64,000 bases of DNA from Brevibacterium limosum. GTDB lineage: Bacteria > Actinomycetota > Actinomycetes > Actinomycetales > Brevibacteriaceae. Shown here in pieces: positions 1 to 8,453 of this stretch (its first letter is position 1; the number at the start of each line of letters is the position of its first letter). The notes below the pieces were generated by a model. It made no database searches. It had not been told where the DNA came from and saw only the letters and a list, made by a program, of their open reading frames with translations. Both the position numbers and the translations under genes were made by a program. The DNA lies in assembly GCF_011617705.1 (NCBI RefSeq), contig NZ_CP050154.1, positions 620,001-684,000 on the forward strand, read 5' to 3'.

Positions 1-2
1 TG

Positions 3-284
3 CTGGCTCGTGATCAGCTGCTGCCGCGCCTCGACGCGGGTGACCTCGTGGCCGTGCCCGAAACCGGTGCCTATTACTTCTCGAACCCGTTCTCCTACAA
101 CCTGCTCCCGCGTGTGCCCGTCTACGGATACCGCACCGCGGCCGACGCAGGCACTGAGTTCTACCTCATCCGCCGCGGGCAGACGATCGCCGATGTCCTC
201 GCCGAGGCTGGGGAGACCGAACTGCACGCGCTGAGCCCGGACGACCGGAAGACCCCAGCCGGTTCCATGGTGCCGGGCAGCTGA
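3..284 (+). CDS. Diaminopimelate-decarboxylase-like protein, C-terminal part (5' end outside window)
   Basis: Only the last 93 residues are present; the frame is open from the window edge. The piece reads as the C-terminal beta-barrel of a fold-type III PLP decarboxylase: a 'GDLVAVPETGAYYFS' stretch resembles the family's GDLLAV...GAY region, and 'LIRRGQTIADVLA' resembles the closing LIRRRET..DLL motif of LysA. In that family Tyr of GAY contacts PLP and substrate. The reaction would be meso-diaminopimelate to lysine, or decarboxylation of a related diamino acid; the substrate-specific N-terminal barrel is not visible. The peptide importer and LD-carboxypeptidase downstream would fit a role on diaminopimelate released from wall peptides, which is inference. 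Confidence 0.6.
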   Translation: MARDQLLPRLDAGDLVAVPETGAYYFSNPFSYNLLPRVPVYGYRTAADAGTEFYLIRRGQTIADVLAEAGETELHALSPDDRKTPAGSMVPGS

Positions 285-391
285 CTGTCGCGGGACCTGT
301 GGCATCTGCACAGTGACCTGCAACCGGATTTGTGTGTTGTGGTGCCGAAAACACGTCACTTCGAACGTAGAGTGATTAAGAGCACATCTGT

Positions 392-429
392 CCTGACCCG
401 GGCGAATACCCAGATTCGCCGGGTTCAGG
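392..429 (+). promoter_or_regulatory. Leader hairpin before the peptide-binding-protein gene
   Basis: Arms 392-407 and 414-429 pair over about 15 bp with two single-base bulges around a 6-base loop. It lies between a possible -10 (TAGAGT, 368-373) and the start at 469. It could be the terminator of the preceding decarboxylase-like gene or a leader structure of the importer operon; there is no clear U-tract. Confidence 0.4.
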
Positions 430-468
430 GGATGACAAGTGAATCACCGCACGAGAAGAAAGACAAAG

Positions 469-2289
469 ATGTTGACTTCACACTCAATGCGCAGAGGCTG
501 GCAACGGTGCCTGGCCGGCGTCGCAGCACTGGCCCTGGCCGGATCGATGGCCACCTCACCGGCGCAGGCCGCCACCTCGGAGGCCCCGGCCTCCGAGAAC
601 GTGCTGCGGATCGCCACCGACGGATTCATCGACTCCTTCAACCCGTTCACCTCCTTCTACCTCGTACCGACGAACACCTTCCGGTACATGTACGAGAACC
701 TCGTGGCCAACGACGCCGAGGACGGCTCGGTCACCGAGGGACTCGCCACCGAATGGAACACGGACTCCGAAGGCAAGGTCTGGACATACACGATCCGCCC
801 GGACATGAAATGGTCCGATGGTGAACCGCTCACGGCCGACGACGTCGCCTGGACCTACAACCAGATGATGGAGAAGGAAGAGATGGCGGTGGCCAACGGC
901 AGCCTCGTCGAGAACTTCGACAAGGTCGAGGCCCCCGACGAGGGCACCGTCAGGATCACCCTGAAGAAGCCGCAGGCGAACAACCCCGGCCAGGAGATCC
1001 CCGTCGTGCCCGAGCACGTGTGGTCGAAGGTCGACAAGCCCGGCGAATTCAAGAACGACGAGAAGTCCGTGGGCTCGGGGCCCTTCCAGCTCGAGAGCTA
1101 CGAAGCGAACAAGTCGATCATCCTCAAGGCGAACCCGAACTTCTGGCGCGGCAAGCCCAAGCTCGACGAGATCCAGTACCGCTACTACACGAACTCCGAT
1201 GCGCAGGTGCAGGCGATCCGCTCCGGCGAAGTCGACTTCATCACCGGCCTCACCCCCGACCAGTTCACGGCACTTGAGGGGGCTGACAACGTCGAACTCA
1301 ACGACGGCAACGGCCGCCGCTTCAACGGCATCTCCATCAACCCGGGAGTCGCCGACGCGGAGGGCAAGGAATTCGGCACCGGCCATGAAGCGCTGAAGGA
1401 CAAGAAGGTCCGTCAGGCCATCCGCGCCGGCATCGACGCCGAGACCCTGCGCAAACAGGTCATGCAGGACTATGCGCAGCCGGCCACGAGCTTCATCCCC
1501 GCCGTCTACCCGAACTGGGCGCTCAAGTCCGACAACTCCGTCATCAGCGGATTCGACGTCGACCGTGCGAAGAGGCTCCTCGACGACGCCGGTTGGAAGG
1601 AAGGATCCGACGGCATCCGCGAGAAGGACGGCGAGAAGCTCCAGCTGCGCTTCCTCACCGACGCCGACATTCCGACCGAACAGAGCACCGCGAAGTTCCT
1701 GAAGCCATGGATGAAGGACATCGGCATCGATCTCAAGAACGAGTCGACCGACGCCGACACCGAGTCCGAGCGCACCACCAAGGGCGACTACGACATGTAC
1801 TTCTCCGGCTGGTCGATCAACCCCGATCCCGACTACCAGCTGAGCATCAACACCTGCGGTCAGCGCCCCGACGCCGAAGGCAACGGCGGCACCAGCCAGG
1901 ACGGCTGGTGCAACAAGGAATTCGACAAGCTCTATCAGGCCCAGCACGTCGAACTCGATCAGGCCAAGCGTCAGGACCTCGTGCAGAAGGCCCTGGCCAT
2001 CCACTACGAGGAAGCTCCTTCGGTGACGCTGTGGTACCCGAACCAGCTCGAGGCCTACCGCTCCGACCGGTTCGACAACTTCACCAAACAGCCCACCGAC
2101 GGCGGTGCCATCGCCAATCAGGTCGGCTACTGGGGCTACACCTCGGTCGAACCCGTCAGCGGCGAAGAAGCCACGAGCGGCGGAATGGGCGCCGGCGGTT
2201 GGATCGGCATCGCGGCCGCGGTCATCGTCGTCCTCGGCGGAGGCGGGTGGCTGCTCAGCCGTCGCAAGAAGTCGGACGACCGCGAATAG
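469..2289 (+). CDS. Peptide ABC transporter substrate-binding protein (family 5) with C-terminal membrane anchor
   Basis: A 606-residue extracytoplasmic solute-binding protein of the oligopeptide/dipeptide family (SBP_bac_5). The start at ATG 469 follows a purine-rich AGAAGAAAG; an in-frame GTG lies at 439. Residues about 1-33 form a Sec signal ending in an Ala-x-Ala-like site (PAQA). The only Cys near it lies before the hydrophobic core, so there is no lipobox. The mature part has family blocks such as 'DMKWSDGEPLTADDV' and 'VGSGPFQLESY'. The last ~35 residues are a Gly linker, one hydrophobic helix (GWIGIAAAVIVVLGGGGWLL) and a positive RRKK tail, i.e. a C-terminal anchor in place of the usual lipid. 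Two permeases and a double ATPase follow. The ligand is probably a peptide; exact specificity is unknown. Confidence 0.9.
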   Translation: MLTSHSMRRGWQRCLAGVAALALAGSMATSPAQAATSEAPASENVLRIATDGFIDSFNPFTSFYLVPTNTFRYMYENLVANDAEDGSVTEGLATEWNTDSEGKVWTYTIRPDMKWSDGEPLTADDVAWTYNQMMEKEEMAVANGSLVENFDKVEAPDEGTVRITLKKPQANNPGQEIPVVPEHVWSKVDKPGEFKNDEKSVGSGPFQLESYEANKSIILKANPNFWRGKPKLDEIQYRYYTNSDAQVQAIRSGEVDFITGLTPDQFTALEGADNVELNDGNGRRFNGISINPGVADAEGKEFGTGHEALKDKKVRQAIRAGIDAETLRKQVMQDYAQPATSFIPAVYPNWALKSDNSVISGFDVDRAKRLLDDAGWKEGSDGIREKDGEKLQLRFLTDADIPTEQSTAKFLKPWMKDIGIDLKNESTDADTESERTTKGDYDMYFSGWSINPDPDYQLSINTCGQRPDAEGNGGTSQDGWCNKEFDKLYQAQHVELDQAKRQDLVQKALAIHYEEAPSVTLWYPNQLEAYRSDRFDNFTKQPTDGGAIANQVGYWGYTSVEPVSGEEATSGGMGAGGWIGIAAAVIVVLGGGGWLLSRRKKSDDRE

Positions 2290-2306
2290 TCCCCAGGCCC
2301 ACAGCT

Positions 2307-2342
2307 CGGGTGCCGCACCATCCGCACCACCTGCGGCACCCG
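2307..2342 (+). terminator. Hairpin between binding-protein and permease genes
   Basis: Perfect 10-bp arms CGGGTGCCGC (2307-2316) and GCGGCACCCG (2333-2342) with a 16-base loop lie in the 90-base gap between the binding protein and first permease. In importer operons such a structure commonly stabilises or terminates the upstream transcript so that the binding protein is made in excess. No U-tract is present. Confidence 0.55.
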
Positions 2343-2379
2343 GGCCCACGGGCCAGTCCCCACCACCTGGAGCACCACA

Positions 2380-3579
2380 GTGAGCACACCCACCCACGAT
2401 CCCCATTCCGGGGATCGCCCTGCCCGGGGAACGGCCTCGGAGAATCCGGGCACGAGCCCCACGAATCCGCCCGGACCGGCCACGGGCCCCACACCCGCCC
2501 CACCGGGCACTGACCCCACGAACCCGAGCCCCGCCTCGGCGAGGGGATCCGCCGGCGCCGCCCACGCGAACACTGCCGCCGCCGATATGGACGAACCACC
2601 GACCGGCGGATCGTTCGCCCGCTACTTCCTGCGCAAGCTCGGCGGGGCTGCGACCTCGATGGTCCTCGTCATCGTGCTCGGCTTCTTCGCCTTCCGCATG
2701 CTGCCCGGCGACCCCGTGCTCAAGATCGCGAAGGAACGGCCGATGTCCCCGGCACAGATCGCCGAACTGCGCAGCCAATACGGGCTCGACAAGCCCGTCA
2801 TCGTCCAGTTCTGGGACTACCTCGTCGGCATCGTCACCGGCGATCTCGGCGAGAGCTACGTGTACCGGAAATCCGTCTCCGCGCTCATCGGCGAATACCT
2901 CGGCCCGACCCTGCTGCTCACCGCAACAGCGGCCGTCATCGCCATCGTCCTGGGCCTGTGGCTCGGGCAGATCTCGGCCTGGCGGCGCAACTCCCTGTTC
3001 GACAAACTCGCGTCCTCGACCTCGCTGATCTTCTGGTCCGTGCCGACGTTCTGGCTCGGACTCATCCTGCTCATGATCTTCGGCGGCACCCTGCAGTGGC
3101 TGCCCACCGGCGGCATGATCACCCCGGGCCTCGACCCGTGGTCGTTCGCCGGGATCATCGACGTCGTCAAGCACCTCATCCTCCCGGTCGTCTCGCTCGT
3201 CGCCGTCGTCTACGCGCAGTTCCTCATGATCATGCGCGCCTCCCTGCTCGAGGAGATGAGCGAGGACTACCTCACGACCGCCCGCGCGAAAGGGCTCACC
3301 GAGGATGAGGTCCGCCGCCGTCACGCCGTACCCAATGCGCTGCTGCCGACCGTCACCGTCGTCTTCCTCCACCTCGGCGGACTCATCGCCGGTGCGGTCA
3401 CCGTCGAAGCCGTGTTCTCCTGGCCGGGGCTGGGCAAACTCACCTTCGAAGCCATCCGTGGCCCCGACCTGCCGCTGCTGCAGGGCACCTTCGTCGTGTT
3501 CTCGGCGATCATCATCGTGATGAACCTCGCCGCCGACATCGTCTACCGATTCCTCGATCCCCGCGTCAGGAGGGCCTGA
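2380..3579 (+). CDS. Peptide ABC transporter permease, DppB/OppB type
   Basis: A 399-residue inner-membrane permease. After a cytoplasmic Pro/Thr/Gly-rich extension of about 80 residues, unusual for the family's ~310-330 residues, the DppB fold begins with 'FLRKLGGAATSMVLVIVLGFFAF' (written here in part: KLGGAATSMVLV) and 'MLPGDPVLKIAKERPMSP'. The EAA coupling loop is seen near the C-terminus ('TARAKGLTEDEVRRRHAVPNALLP'-type segment, key residues A-x-K-G-L and R-H-A-x-P-N-A). It would pair with the next gene to form the channel for peptides delivered by the binding protein. Its stop and the next start overlap as TGATG, so translation is probably coupled. The extension contains one copy of the GCCGAGGCGG-complement 10-mer at 2531. 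Confidence 0.88.
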   Translation: MSTPTHDPHSGDRPARGTASENPGTSPTNPPGPATGPTPAPPGTDPTNPSPASARGSAGAAHANTAAADMDEPPTGGSFARYFLRKLGGAATSMVLVIVLGFFAFRMLPGDPVLKIAKERPMSPAQIAELRSQYGLDKPVIVQFWDYLVGIVTGDLGESYVYRKSVSALIGEYLGPTLLLTATAAVIAIVLGLWLGQISAWRRNSLFDKLASSTSLIFWSVPTFWLGLILLMIFGGTLQWLPTGGMITPGLDPWSFAGIIDVVKHLILPVVSLVAVVYAQFLMIMRASLLEEMSEDYLTTARAKGLTEDEVRRRHAVPNALLPTVTVVFLHLGGLIAGAVTVEAVFSWPGLGKLTFEAIRGPDLPLLQGTFVVFSAIIIVMNLAADIVYRFLDPRVRRA

Positions 3580-4490
3580 TGAGCGCGAACACTCCCGCCG
3601 TCGACGGCGCGAAGCTCGTGCGCGAACGCCGGCTGAACAACGCGAAGAAGAACTGGGCGCTCTTCCGCTCCGACGTCCCCGCTCTCATCGGCGCCGTCGT
3701 GCTCCTCTTCTTCGTCGTCATCGCGATCGCCGCCCCGCTCATCGCCCCGGCCTCGATGCTCGATGTCACGAAGCAGCTCGACGTCCCCCGCTATGCACCG
3801 CCGAGCCTCGACCACCCGCTCGGCACCGACGACCTGGGACGGGAGATGTGGGTGCGCATCCTCTGGGGAGCCCGCGTGTCGATCCTCGTCGGCGTCGCCG
3901 CGACCGTCATGTCGATGGTCATCGGCACCATCATGGGTCTGGCCGCCGGTCACTTCACGGGACTGTTCGGCGGGATCATCATGCGCATCATCGACTTCTT
4001 CATCGTCCTGCCCTCCCTGCTGCTGGCGATCGTCCTGTCCTCTGTGCTGGAGCGCGGGGTCTTCACGATCGTCGTCGCGATCGGGCTGACGTCATGGGCG
4101 TCGACCGCACGGATCGTGCGCTCGCAGACCCTGAGCGTCGAATCCCGGCTCTACATCGAACGGGCGCGCATCCTCGGTGCCGGTCATTCCCATATCCTGT
4201 TCCGGCACCTGCTGCCGGCCGTGATGCCGCTGGTGCTCGCGAATACGACCCTGACCGTGGGTGGTGCGATCATCGCCGAATCGACGCTGTCGTTCCTCGG
4301 CCTCGGCGATACGTCCAAGGAGTCGTGGGGCACCATCCTCAAGAACTCGATGGACGTGTCGGCGGCGACCTCGGGCTACTGGTGGTACGTGCTCACCCCG
4401 GGTATCGCGATCCTGCTGGTCGTGCTCGCATTCACGATGGTCGGGCGCGCATTCGAGGCCATCATCAACCCCGCCCTGAGGAGCCGCTGA
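3579..4490 (+). CDS. Peptide ABC transporter permease, DppC/OppC type
   Basis: A 303-residue second permease. The N-terminal cytoplasmic segment leads into one membrane helix (LIGAVVLLFFVVIAIAAPLI), then the DppC hallmark 'HPLGTDDLGREMWVRILWGAR', the BPD inner-membrane domain and an EAA loop with 'ERARILGAGHSHILFRHLLP' as its core. Length and layout match DppC. It starts by a one-base overlap (TGATG) with the first permease and ends in a one-base overlap with the ATPase gene, marking a tight operon. The role is import of short peptides together with the flanking subunits. Confidence 0.9.
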   Translation: MSANTPAVDGAKLVRERRLNNAKKNWALFRSDVPALIGAVVLLFFVVIAIAAPLIAPASMLDVTKQLDVPRYAPPSLDHPLGTDDLGREMWVRILWGARVSILVGVAATVMSMVIGTIMGLAAGHFTGLFGGIIMRIIDFFIVLPSLLLAIVLSSVLERGVFTIVVAIGLTSWASTARIVRSQTLSVESRLYIERARILGAGHSHILFRHLLPAVMPLVLANTTLTVGGAIIAESTLSFLGLGDTSKESWGTILKNSMDVSAATSGYWWYVLTPGIAILLVVLAFTMVGRAFEAIINPALRSR

Positions 4491-6145
4491 TGACCGATCT
4501 TCAGTTCGAGAACGTCTCGATCACATACCGGTCCTCCTCCGACCGCGGCGATGTGGTCGCCGTGAAAGAGGTCAGCCTCGACCTGCCCGCCGGGGCCACT
4601 CTGGGCATCGCAGGGGAGTCCGGTTCGGGGAAGTCGACGCTGATCATGTCGGCTCTGCGCCTGCTGCCGAAGTCGGCTCGCCTCGATGGTCGGGTCCTCC
4701 TCGGCGGGCAGGACATCCGGGAGCTGAGCTTCGGCCAGATCCGCGCGGTCCGGTGGGCGCAGGCCTCGATCGTCTTCCAAGGCGCCCTGCACTCGCTCAA
4801 CCCCGTCCGCGAGGTCGGGCAGCAGATCATCGAAGCCCTCGAACACCACTCGAAGGGCACGTGGACGACTCCGCAGAAACGCCGGGACCGGATGTTCGAA
4901 CTCCTCGCCGAGGTCAACCTCGAGGCGGAGAAGTCGAGTGCGTATCCGCACGAGCTCTCCGGCGGGCAGAAGCAGCGGATCATGATCGCCATGGCGCTCG
5001 CCTGCGAACCCGATATCATCATCGCCGACGAACCGACGACGGCACTCGACGTCATCGTGCAGAAGCAGATCCTGACCGGCCTGGCCCGCCTCGTCGCCGA
5101 ACGCGGGATCTCCCTGCTGATGATCAGCCACGATCTCGCCGTGCTCTCGTCAGTCTGTGCGGATCTTGCGATCATGCGCCACGGCCGCCTCGTCGAATAC
5201 GGACCCAGTGACGACGTGTGTTTGTCCCCGCAGGAGGACTACACGAAGCAGCTGGCCGGTGCGTTTCCGCAGATCGGGGACCCCGGATCCCGGTTGAATC
5301 CGAAGACCCAGAGACCCGCCGAGGTGGCCCGGGCCGAACCGTTCTCCATGACCGATGAGGTGGTGCTCGAGGCGAAGGATCTCAGCGTCTCCTTCGACAC
5401 CCGGCGGGGCCGTGAACGGGCGGTGCGCGCGGTGGACCTGGTGCTGCGGAAGGCGGAGATCCTCGCCGTCGTCGGCCAGTCCGGTTCGGGGAAGACGACT
5501 CTGGCGCGGTCGCTGCTCGGTCTGCAGGAGGTGGAGGCGGGTTCGCAACTGTCGTTCGCGGGCAAGCCGCTGCCGCGGAAGGCGAAGGAGCTGCGGATGT
5601 TCCGGCGGCGGGTGCAGATGATTCTGCAGGACCCGGCCGGATCGCTCAACCCCAAGCGGAGTGTGTACGAGGCCGTGGTCGAGGGCTTGAGGGTGCAGGG
5701 GATCAAGGATCGTGAGTACGAGCGCGTCGTCGGCGCCCTCGACGCCGCCGAACTCACTCCGGCCGCAGACTATCTCGAATCGATTCCGCAGGAGCTCTCG
5801 GGCGGACAGCGGCAGCGCGTCGTCATCGCCGGAGCCCTGGCGCTGGACCCGCAGGTGCTCATCGCCGATGAGCCCGTGGCATCGTTGGACGCCTCCGTGC
5901 GCGGAGAGATCCTGTCGCTGTTCCTCGCGCTCAAGAAGAACCTCGGGATGAGCGCGCTCATCATCACCCACGATCTGGGACTGGCGTGGAACATCGCGGA
6001 TACGGTGGCCGTGATGAAACGAGGGGAGATCGTCGAATACGGTGAGGTCGACAGGGTGCTGTCCGATCCGCAGCACGAATACACGCAGGAGCTGCTCGCC
6101 GCGGTTCCCCGACTGGGAAGTCAGAGCTTGGTGAGGAATGAGTGA
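4490..6145 (+). CDS. Peptide ABC transporter ATPase with two nucleotide-binding domains (DppD-DppF fusion)
   Basis: A 551-residue protein with two complete ABC ATPase halves. The first has Walker A 'GESGSGKSTL' (about residue 43), signature 'LSGGQKQRI', Walker B 'IIIADEPTTALD' and the H-loop 'ISHDLAVL'. The second starts near residue 285 and has 'GQSGSGKTTL', 'LSGGQRQRV', 'LIADEPVASLD' and 'ITHDLGLAW'. All catalytic elements are intact, so it should power the importer as a single chain replacing DppD plus DppF. The start overlaps the permease stop as TGATG; the end overlaps the LD-carboxypeptidase start by 8 bases. Fused double ATPases are well known among actinobacterial peptide importers. 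Confidence 0.92.
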   Translation: MTDLQFENVSITYRSSSDRGDVVAVKEVSLDLPAGATLGIAGESGSGKSTLIMSALRLLPKSARLDGRVLLGGQDIRELSFGQIRAVRWAQASIVFQGALHSLNPVREVGQQIIEALEHHSKGTWTTPQKRRDRMFELLAEVNLEAEKSSAYPHELSGGQKQRIMIAMALACEPDIIIADEPTTALDVIVQKQILTGLARLVAERGISLLMISHDLAVLSSVCADLAIMRHGRLVEYGPSDDVCLSPQEDYTKQLAGAFPQIGDPGSRLNPKTQRPAEVARAEPFSMTDEVVLEAKDLSVSFDTRRGRERAVRAVDLVLRKAEILAVVGQSGSGKTTLARSLLGLQEVEAGSQLSFAGKPLPRKAKELRMFRRRVQMILQDPAGSLNPKRSVYEAVVEGLRVQGIKDREYERVVGALDAAELTPAADYLESIPQELSGGQRQRVVIAGALALDPQVLIADEPVASLDASVRGEILSLFLALKKNLGMSALIITHDLGLAWNIADTVAVMKRGEIVEYGEVDRVLSDPQHEYTQELLAAVPRLGSQSLVRNE

Positions 6146-7415
6146 ATCGGAGTCCCATGAGGTCAGTCGCACGGCCGAGGTTGAGTTCGTCGGTGCGAGT
6201 GCGTCGAGCCCTTATCTGAGCACCGCGCCCTTGGCCGCAGGTGACACCGTTCGGCTGATCGCGCCGTCGGGCCCCACCGATGAGGAGTCGCTGCAGCGCG
6301 CGATCGCCCAGCTCGAATCCTGGGGCCTGAACGTCGTGCCTGGTGACAACGTCCGCGCCCGCCACCCGCGAGTGAAGTATCTGGCCGGCACCGACGCTGA
6401 GCGCCGCTCCGACCTCGTCGATGCCTGGTGCGATCCGGACACGGACGCGGTCATCGCGCTGCGTGGAGGGTTCGGGGCGATGCGGCTGCTCGACGGCATC
6501 GACTTCGACCTCATGCGCCGGCACATGCTGCGCCGAGACGGCCGTCCCAAGCTGCTCACCGGATCCTCGGACATCACCGCATTCCACCAGGCATGGGAGC
6601 ACCACCTCGGGGTGGCGACCCTGTTCTGCCCGATGGTCGGAAACGACCCGTTCAAGAACTCGGCAGTGGTCCCCGACGAGGTGGCCTCGTGGCTGTTCCG
6701 CCCCTGGGGCGGCCGCGAACTCGGCTTCCCCGCTGAAGACGGGACGGCGGAGATGGGAGCTGCCCCCTCTCCAGGCAAACAGTGGTCGCTATCGGACATT
6801 TCCGGACGGCGGCCCGAGAAGTATCCGAATGTGACCGCTTCTCTGTCGGAGGCTGCCGAGCCGCCGCTTGAGTGGTCGAAATGGTCGCAGGAAAGCGCCG
6901 GGCACGTGACCATTTCGCCCACCCAAGACCGTGCGGCGGAGGAGACCGCTGCGACTCGTCCGCTCAGCCGGGCGCAGACGCTCGTCCCGGGGACGGCGAA
7001 GGGTCGCCTCGGCGGGGGAAACCTCAGCCTCATCGCCGCCGGGATGGGCAGTCCCGAGCTCATCGACGTGCGGGAACGGCGGGAGCGGCGCGGCCCGAGC
7101 ATCCTTCTGCTCGAGGACGTCGACGAGGAGCTGTACCGGCTCGACAATCTCATGGTGCAGCTGGTCCGCGGTGGGTGGTTCAACTCGGCGGATGCGGTGG
7201 TGCTCGGGTCATGGAAGGACTGCGCACCTGTCCACGAGGTGGAGGCGCTGATGATCGACTATCTCGGAGGCTCAAGGATTCCGATCGTGTCGGAGATGGG
7301 TTTCGGCCACGATCCCGATGCTCCGAGTGCCCCGCTCGGCGTCGACGTCACCCTCGACGCGGAGCCCGGGGAGCGGCCGCGACTGTGGGTGGATGGAGCG
7401 GATGAGCAGACATGA
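6138..7415 (+). CDS. LD-carboxypeptidase family protein (peptidase S66, LdcA/MccF type)
   Basis: A 425-residue cytoplasmic serine peptidase. S66 enzymes cleave L-D peptide bonds, e.g. the terminal D-Ala of murein tetrapeptides, or (MccF) microcin C-type amides. Expected triad regions are visible: nucleophile Ser in 'LTGSSDITAFH', Glu in 'LLLEDVDEELY' and His in 'GFGHDPDAPSAPLG'. The core 'KGRLGGGNLSLIAAG' is typical. Between about residues 195 and 275 lies a poorly conserved Glu/Ser/Pro-rich insert, which makes the protein longer than usual (~300-350). The start overlaps the ATPase gene by 8 bases, so it belongs to the importer operon and probably processes imported wall peptides. A peptide-antibiotic immunity role is the alternative. 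Confidence 0.85.
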   Translation: MSESESHEVSRTAEVEFVGASASSPYLSTAPLAAGDTVRLIAPSGPTDEESLQRAIAQLESWGLNVVPGDNVRARHPRVKYLAGTDAERRSDLVDAWCDPDTDAVIALRGGFGAMRLLDGIDFDLMRRHMLRRDGRPKLLTGSSDITAFHQAWEHHLGVATLFCPMVGNDPFKNSAVVPDEVASWLFRPWGGRELGFPAEDGTAEMGAAPSPGKQWSLSDISGRRPEKYPNVTASLSEAAEPPLEWSKWSQESAGHVTISPTQDRAAEETAATRPLSRAQTLVPGTAKGRLGGGNLSLIAAGMGSPELIDVRERRERRGPSILLLEDVDEELYRLDNLMVQLVRGGWFNSADAVVLGSWKDCAPVHEVEALMIDYLGGSRIPIVSEMGFGHDPDAPSAPLGVDVTLDAEPGERPRLWVDGADEQT

Positions 7416-7481
7416 CGGGACGGGCGCTCCGCGGACGGTCCGGCATGACTGAGCGACGGGCGCTCCGCGGATGAGCAGACA
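7398..7481 (+). repeat. Interleaved short direct repeats at the LD-carboxypeptidase 3' end
   Basis: GCGGATGAGCAGACA occurs at 7398-7412 and 7467-7481; GACGGGCGCTCCGCGGA occurs at 7419-7435 and 7455-7471. The first copy of the former lies in the last codons of the gene, the others in the short gap before the serine hydrolase. It looks like a local duplication of the gene end. Confidence 0.7.
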
Positions 7482-7510
7482 AGATTGAAACGAGACTGAC
7501 AGGAACGATG

Positions 7511-8311
7511 ATGAGCGAACTGAAATTCGATGGACTGCCCGGAGTGCGCTTCAGTGCTCTGGCCTTCGACGTCGACAGCGGGGAGAGGGTGTTCGCCCAC
7601 AACGAGAACGACGAACTCGACACCGCCAGCATGGGCAAGGTCTTCCTGCTCCACACGGCGCTGCAGATGTATCAGGACGGCACGCTTGACCTGGAGGAAC
7701 GTCTGCACCGGAGGCCGTCGGAGAGAGTCGACGAATCCGGGATCTGGTACCTCATGGAGCAGGACGACCTGAGCATCTTCGACGTCGCTCTGCTCATCGG
7801 CGCGTTCAGCGACAACTTCGCGACGAACGTGCTCATCCGTCGTGTCGGCCTGGAGAACGTCGCAGCTCAGGTGAAGGCGCTCGGGTACCGGAACTCCGGT
7901 CTGCACGACTTCCTGCGCTGGCCGCGACCGGCCAAGGCCCCGCGGACCCTGTCGACGGGCACCGCCGCGGAGCTCTCCGACTTCATGGCCCGGCATGCCA
8001 AGGACGAGTTCTGGGACGAGTCGACGAACGAGGTCTTCCGGCGCTGGTTGGGAGCCGGCGCGGACACCTCGATGGTCGCCTCGGCGTTCGATCTCGACCC
8101 GCTCGCGCATTACAACTACCAGCGCGATGTGTGGGTGTGGAACAAGACCGGCACGAACGGGACGATCAGGGCCGATGCCGGGATCGTCATGACGCGGACG
8201 CGCCGCGTCGCCTACGCCGTGTTCGCGAACTGGGAGCCGGGCACCGACCGCGTCGTCGACGTCATGCCGGTCATGCGCGAAGCCGGCGACGCGATCCACC
8301 GGTTCCTCTGA
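7511..8311 (+). CDS. Serine hydrolase, class A beta-lactamase fold
   Basis: A 266-residue protein with all three penicillin-recognising motifs: S-x-x-K in 'TASMGKVFLL' (about residue 42), S-D-N in 'GAFSDNFATN' and K-T-G in 'VWNKTGTNGTIRAD'. No signal peptide is seen, so it appears cytoplasmic, unlike secreted beta-lactamases. ATG 7511 is preferred over ATG 7508 because it gives AGGAA (7501-7505) a better spacing. The position behind an LD-carboxypeptidase in a peptide-uptake operon suggests a D-amino-acid amidase, DD-peptidase or esterase acting on imported wall peptides. A resistance beta-lactamase is less likely without export. Confidence 0.8.
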   Translation: MSELKFDGLPGVRFSALAFDVDSGERVFAHNENDELDTASMGKVFLLHTALQMYQDGTLDLEERLHRRPSERVDESGIWYLMEQDDLSIFDVALLIGAFSDNFATNVLIRRVGLENVAAQVKALGYRNSGLHDFLRWPRPAKAPRTLSTGTAAELSDFMARHAKDEFWDESTNEVFRRWLGAGADTSMVASAFDLDPLAHYNYQRDVWVWNKTGTNGTIRADAGIVMTRTRRVAYAVFANWEPGTDRVVDVMPVMREAGDAIHRFL

Positions 8312-8439
8312 TCGTGTCTGCCGTCGAAGGGGATTCATCTGTCGCCGCACGACCGTCGTCTCCGGTCGAGCGGACCTCGACTGCGTCCGATCGACGTTCG
8401 ACTCCCATTGCACCACCCCCGGCGCAGAGAACCGTGGGG

Positions 8440-8445
8440 TAGTCT
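8440..8445 (+). promoter_or_regulatory. -10 box of a leaderless promoter
   Basis: TAGTCT ends 8 bases before the ATG at 8454 and no Shine-Dalgarno lies between, so the mRNA is predicted to start at or just before the start codon. Confidence 0.5.
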
Positions 8446-8453
8446 GGTGGGCG

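Noticed and set aside
556..3372. A 938-codon open frame on the minus strand opposite the binding-protein and permease genes
   Set aside because: Its translation is His/Asp/Gly/Arg-rich and has no domain character. It mirrors the G+C-rich third codon positions of the real genes. The same holds for long minus-strand frames at 20137-21669 and 61835-63085 and plus-strand frames at 43912-45270 and 48259-49281.
7511..8311. Antibiotic-resistance beta-lactamase
   Set aside because: The three active-site motifs are present but there is no export signal, and the gene sits in a peptide-uptake operon.
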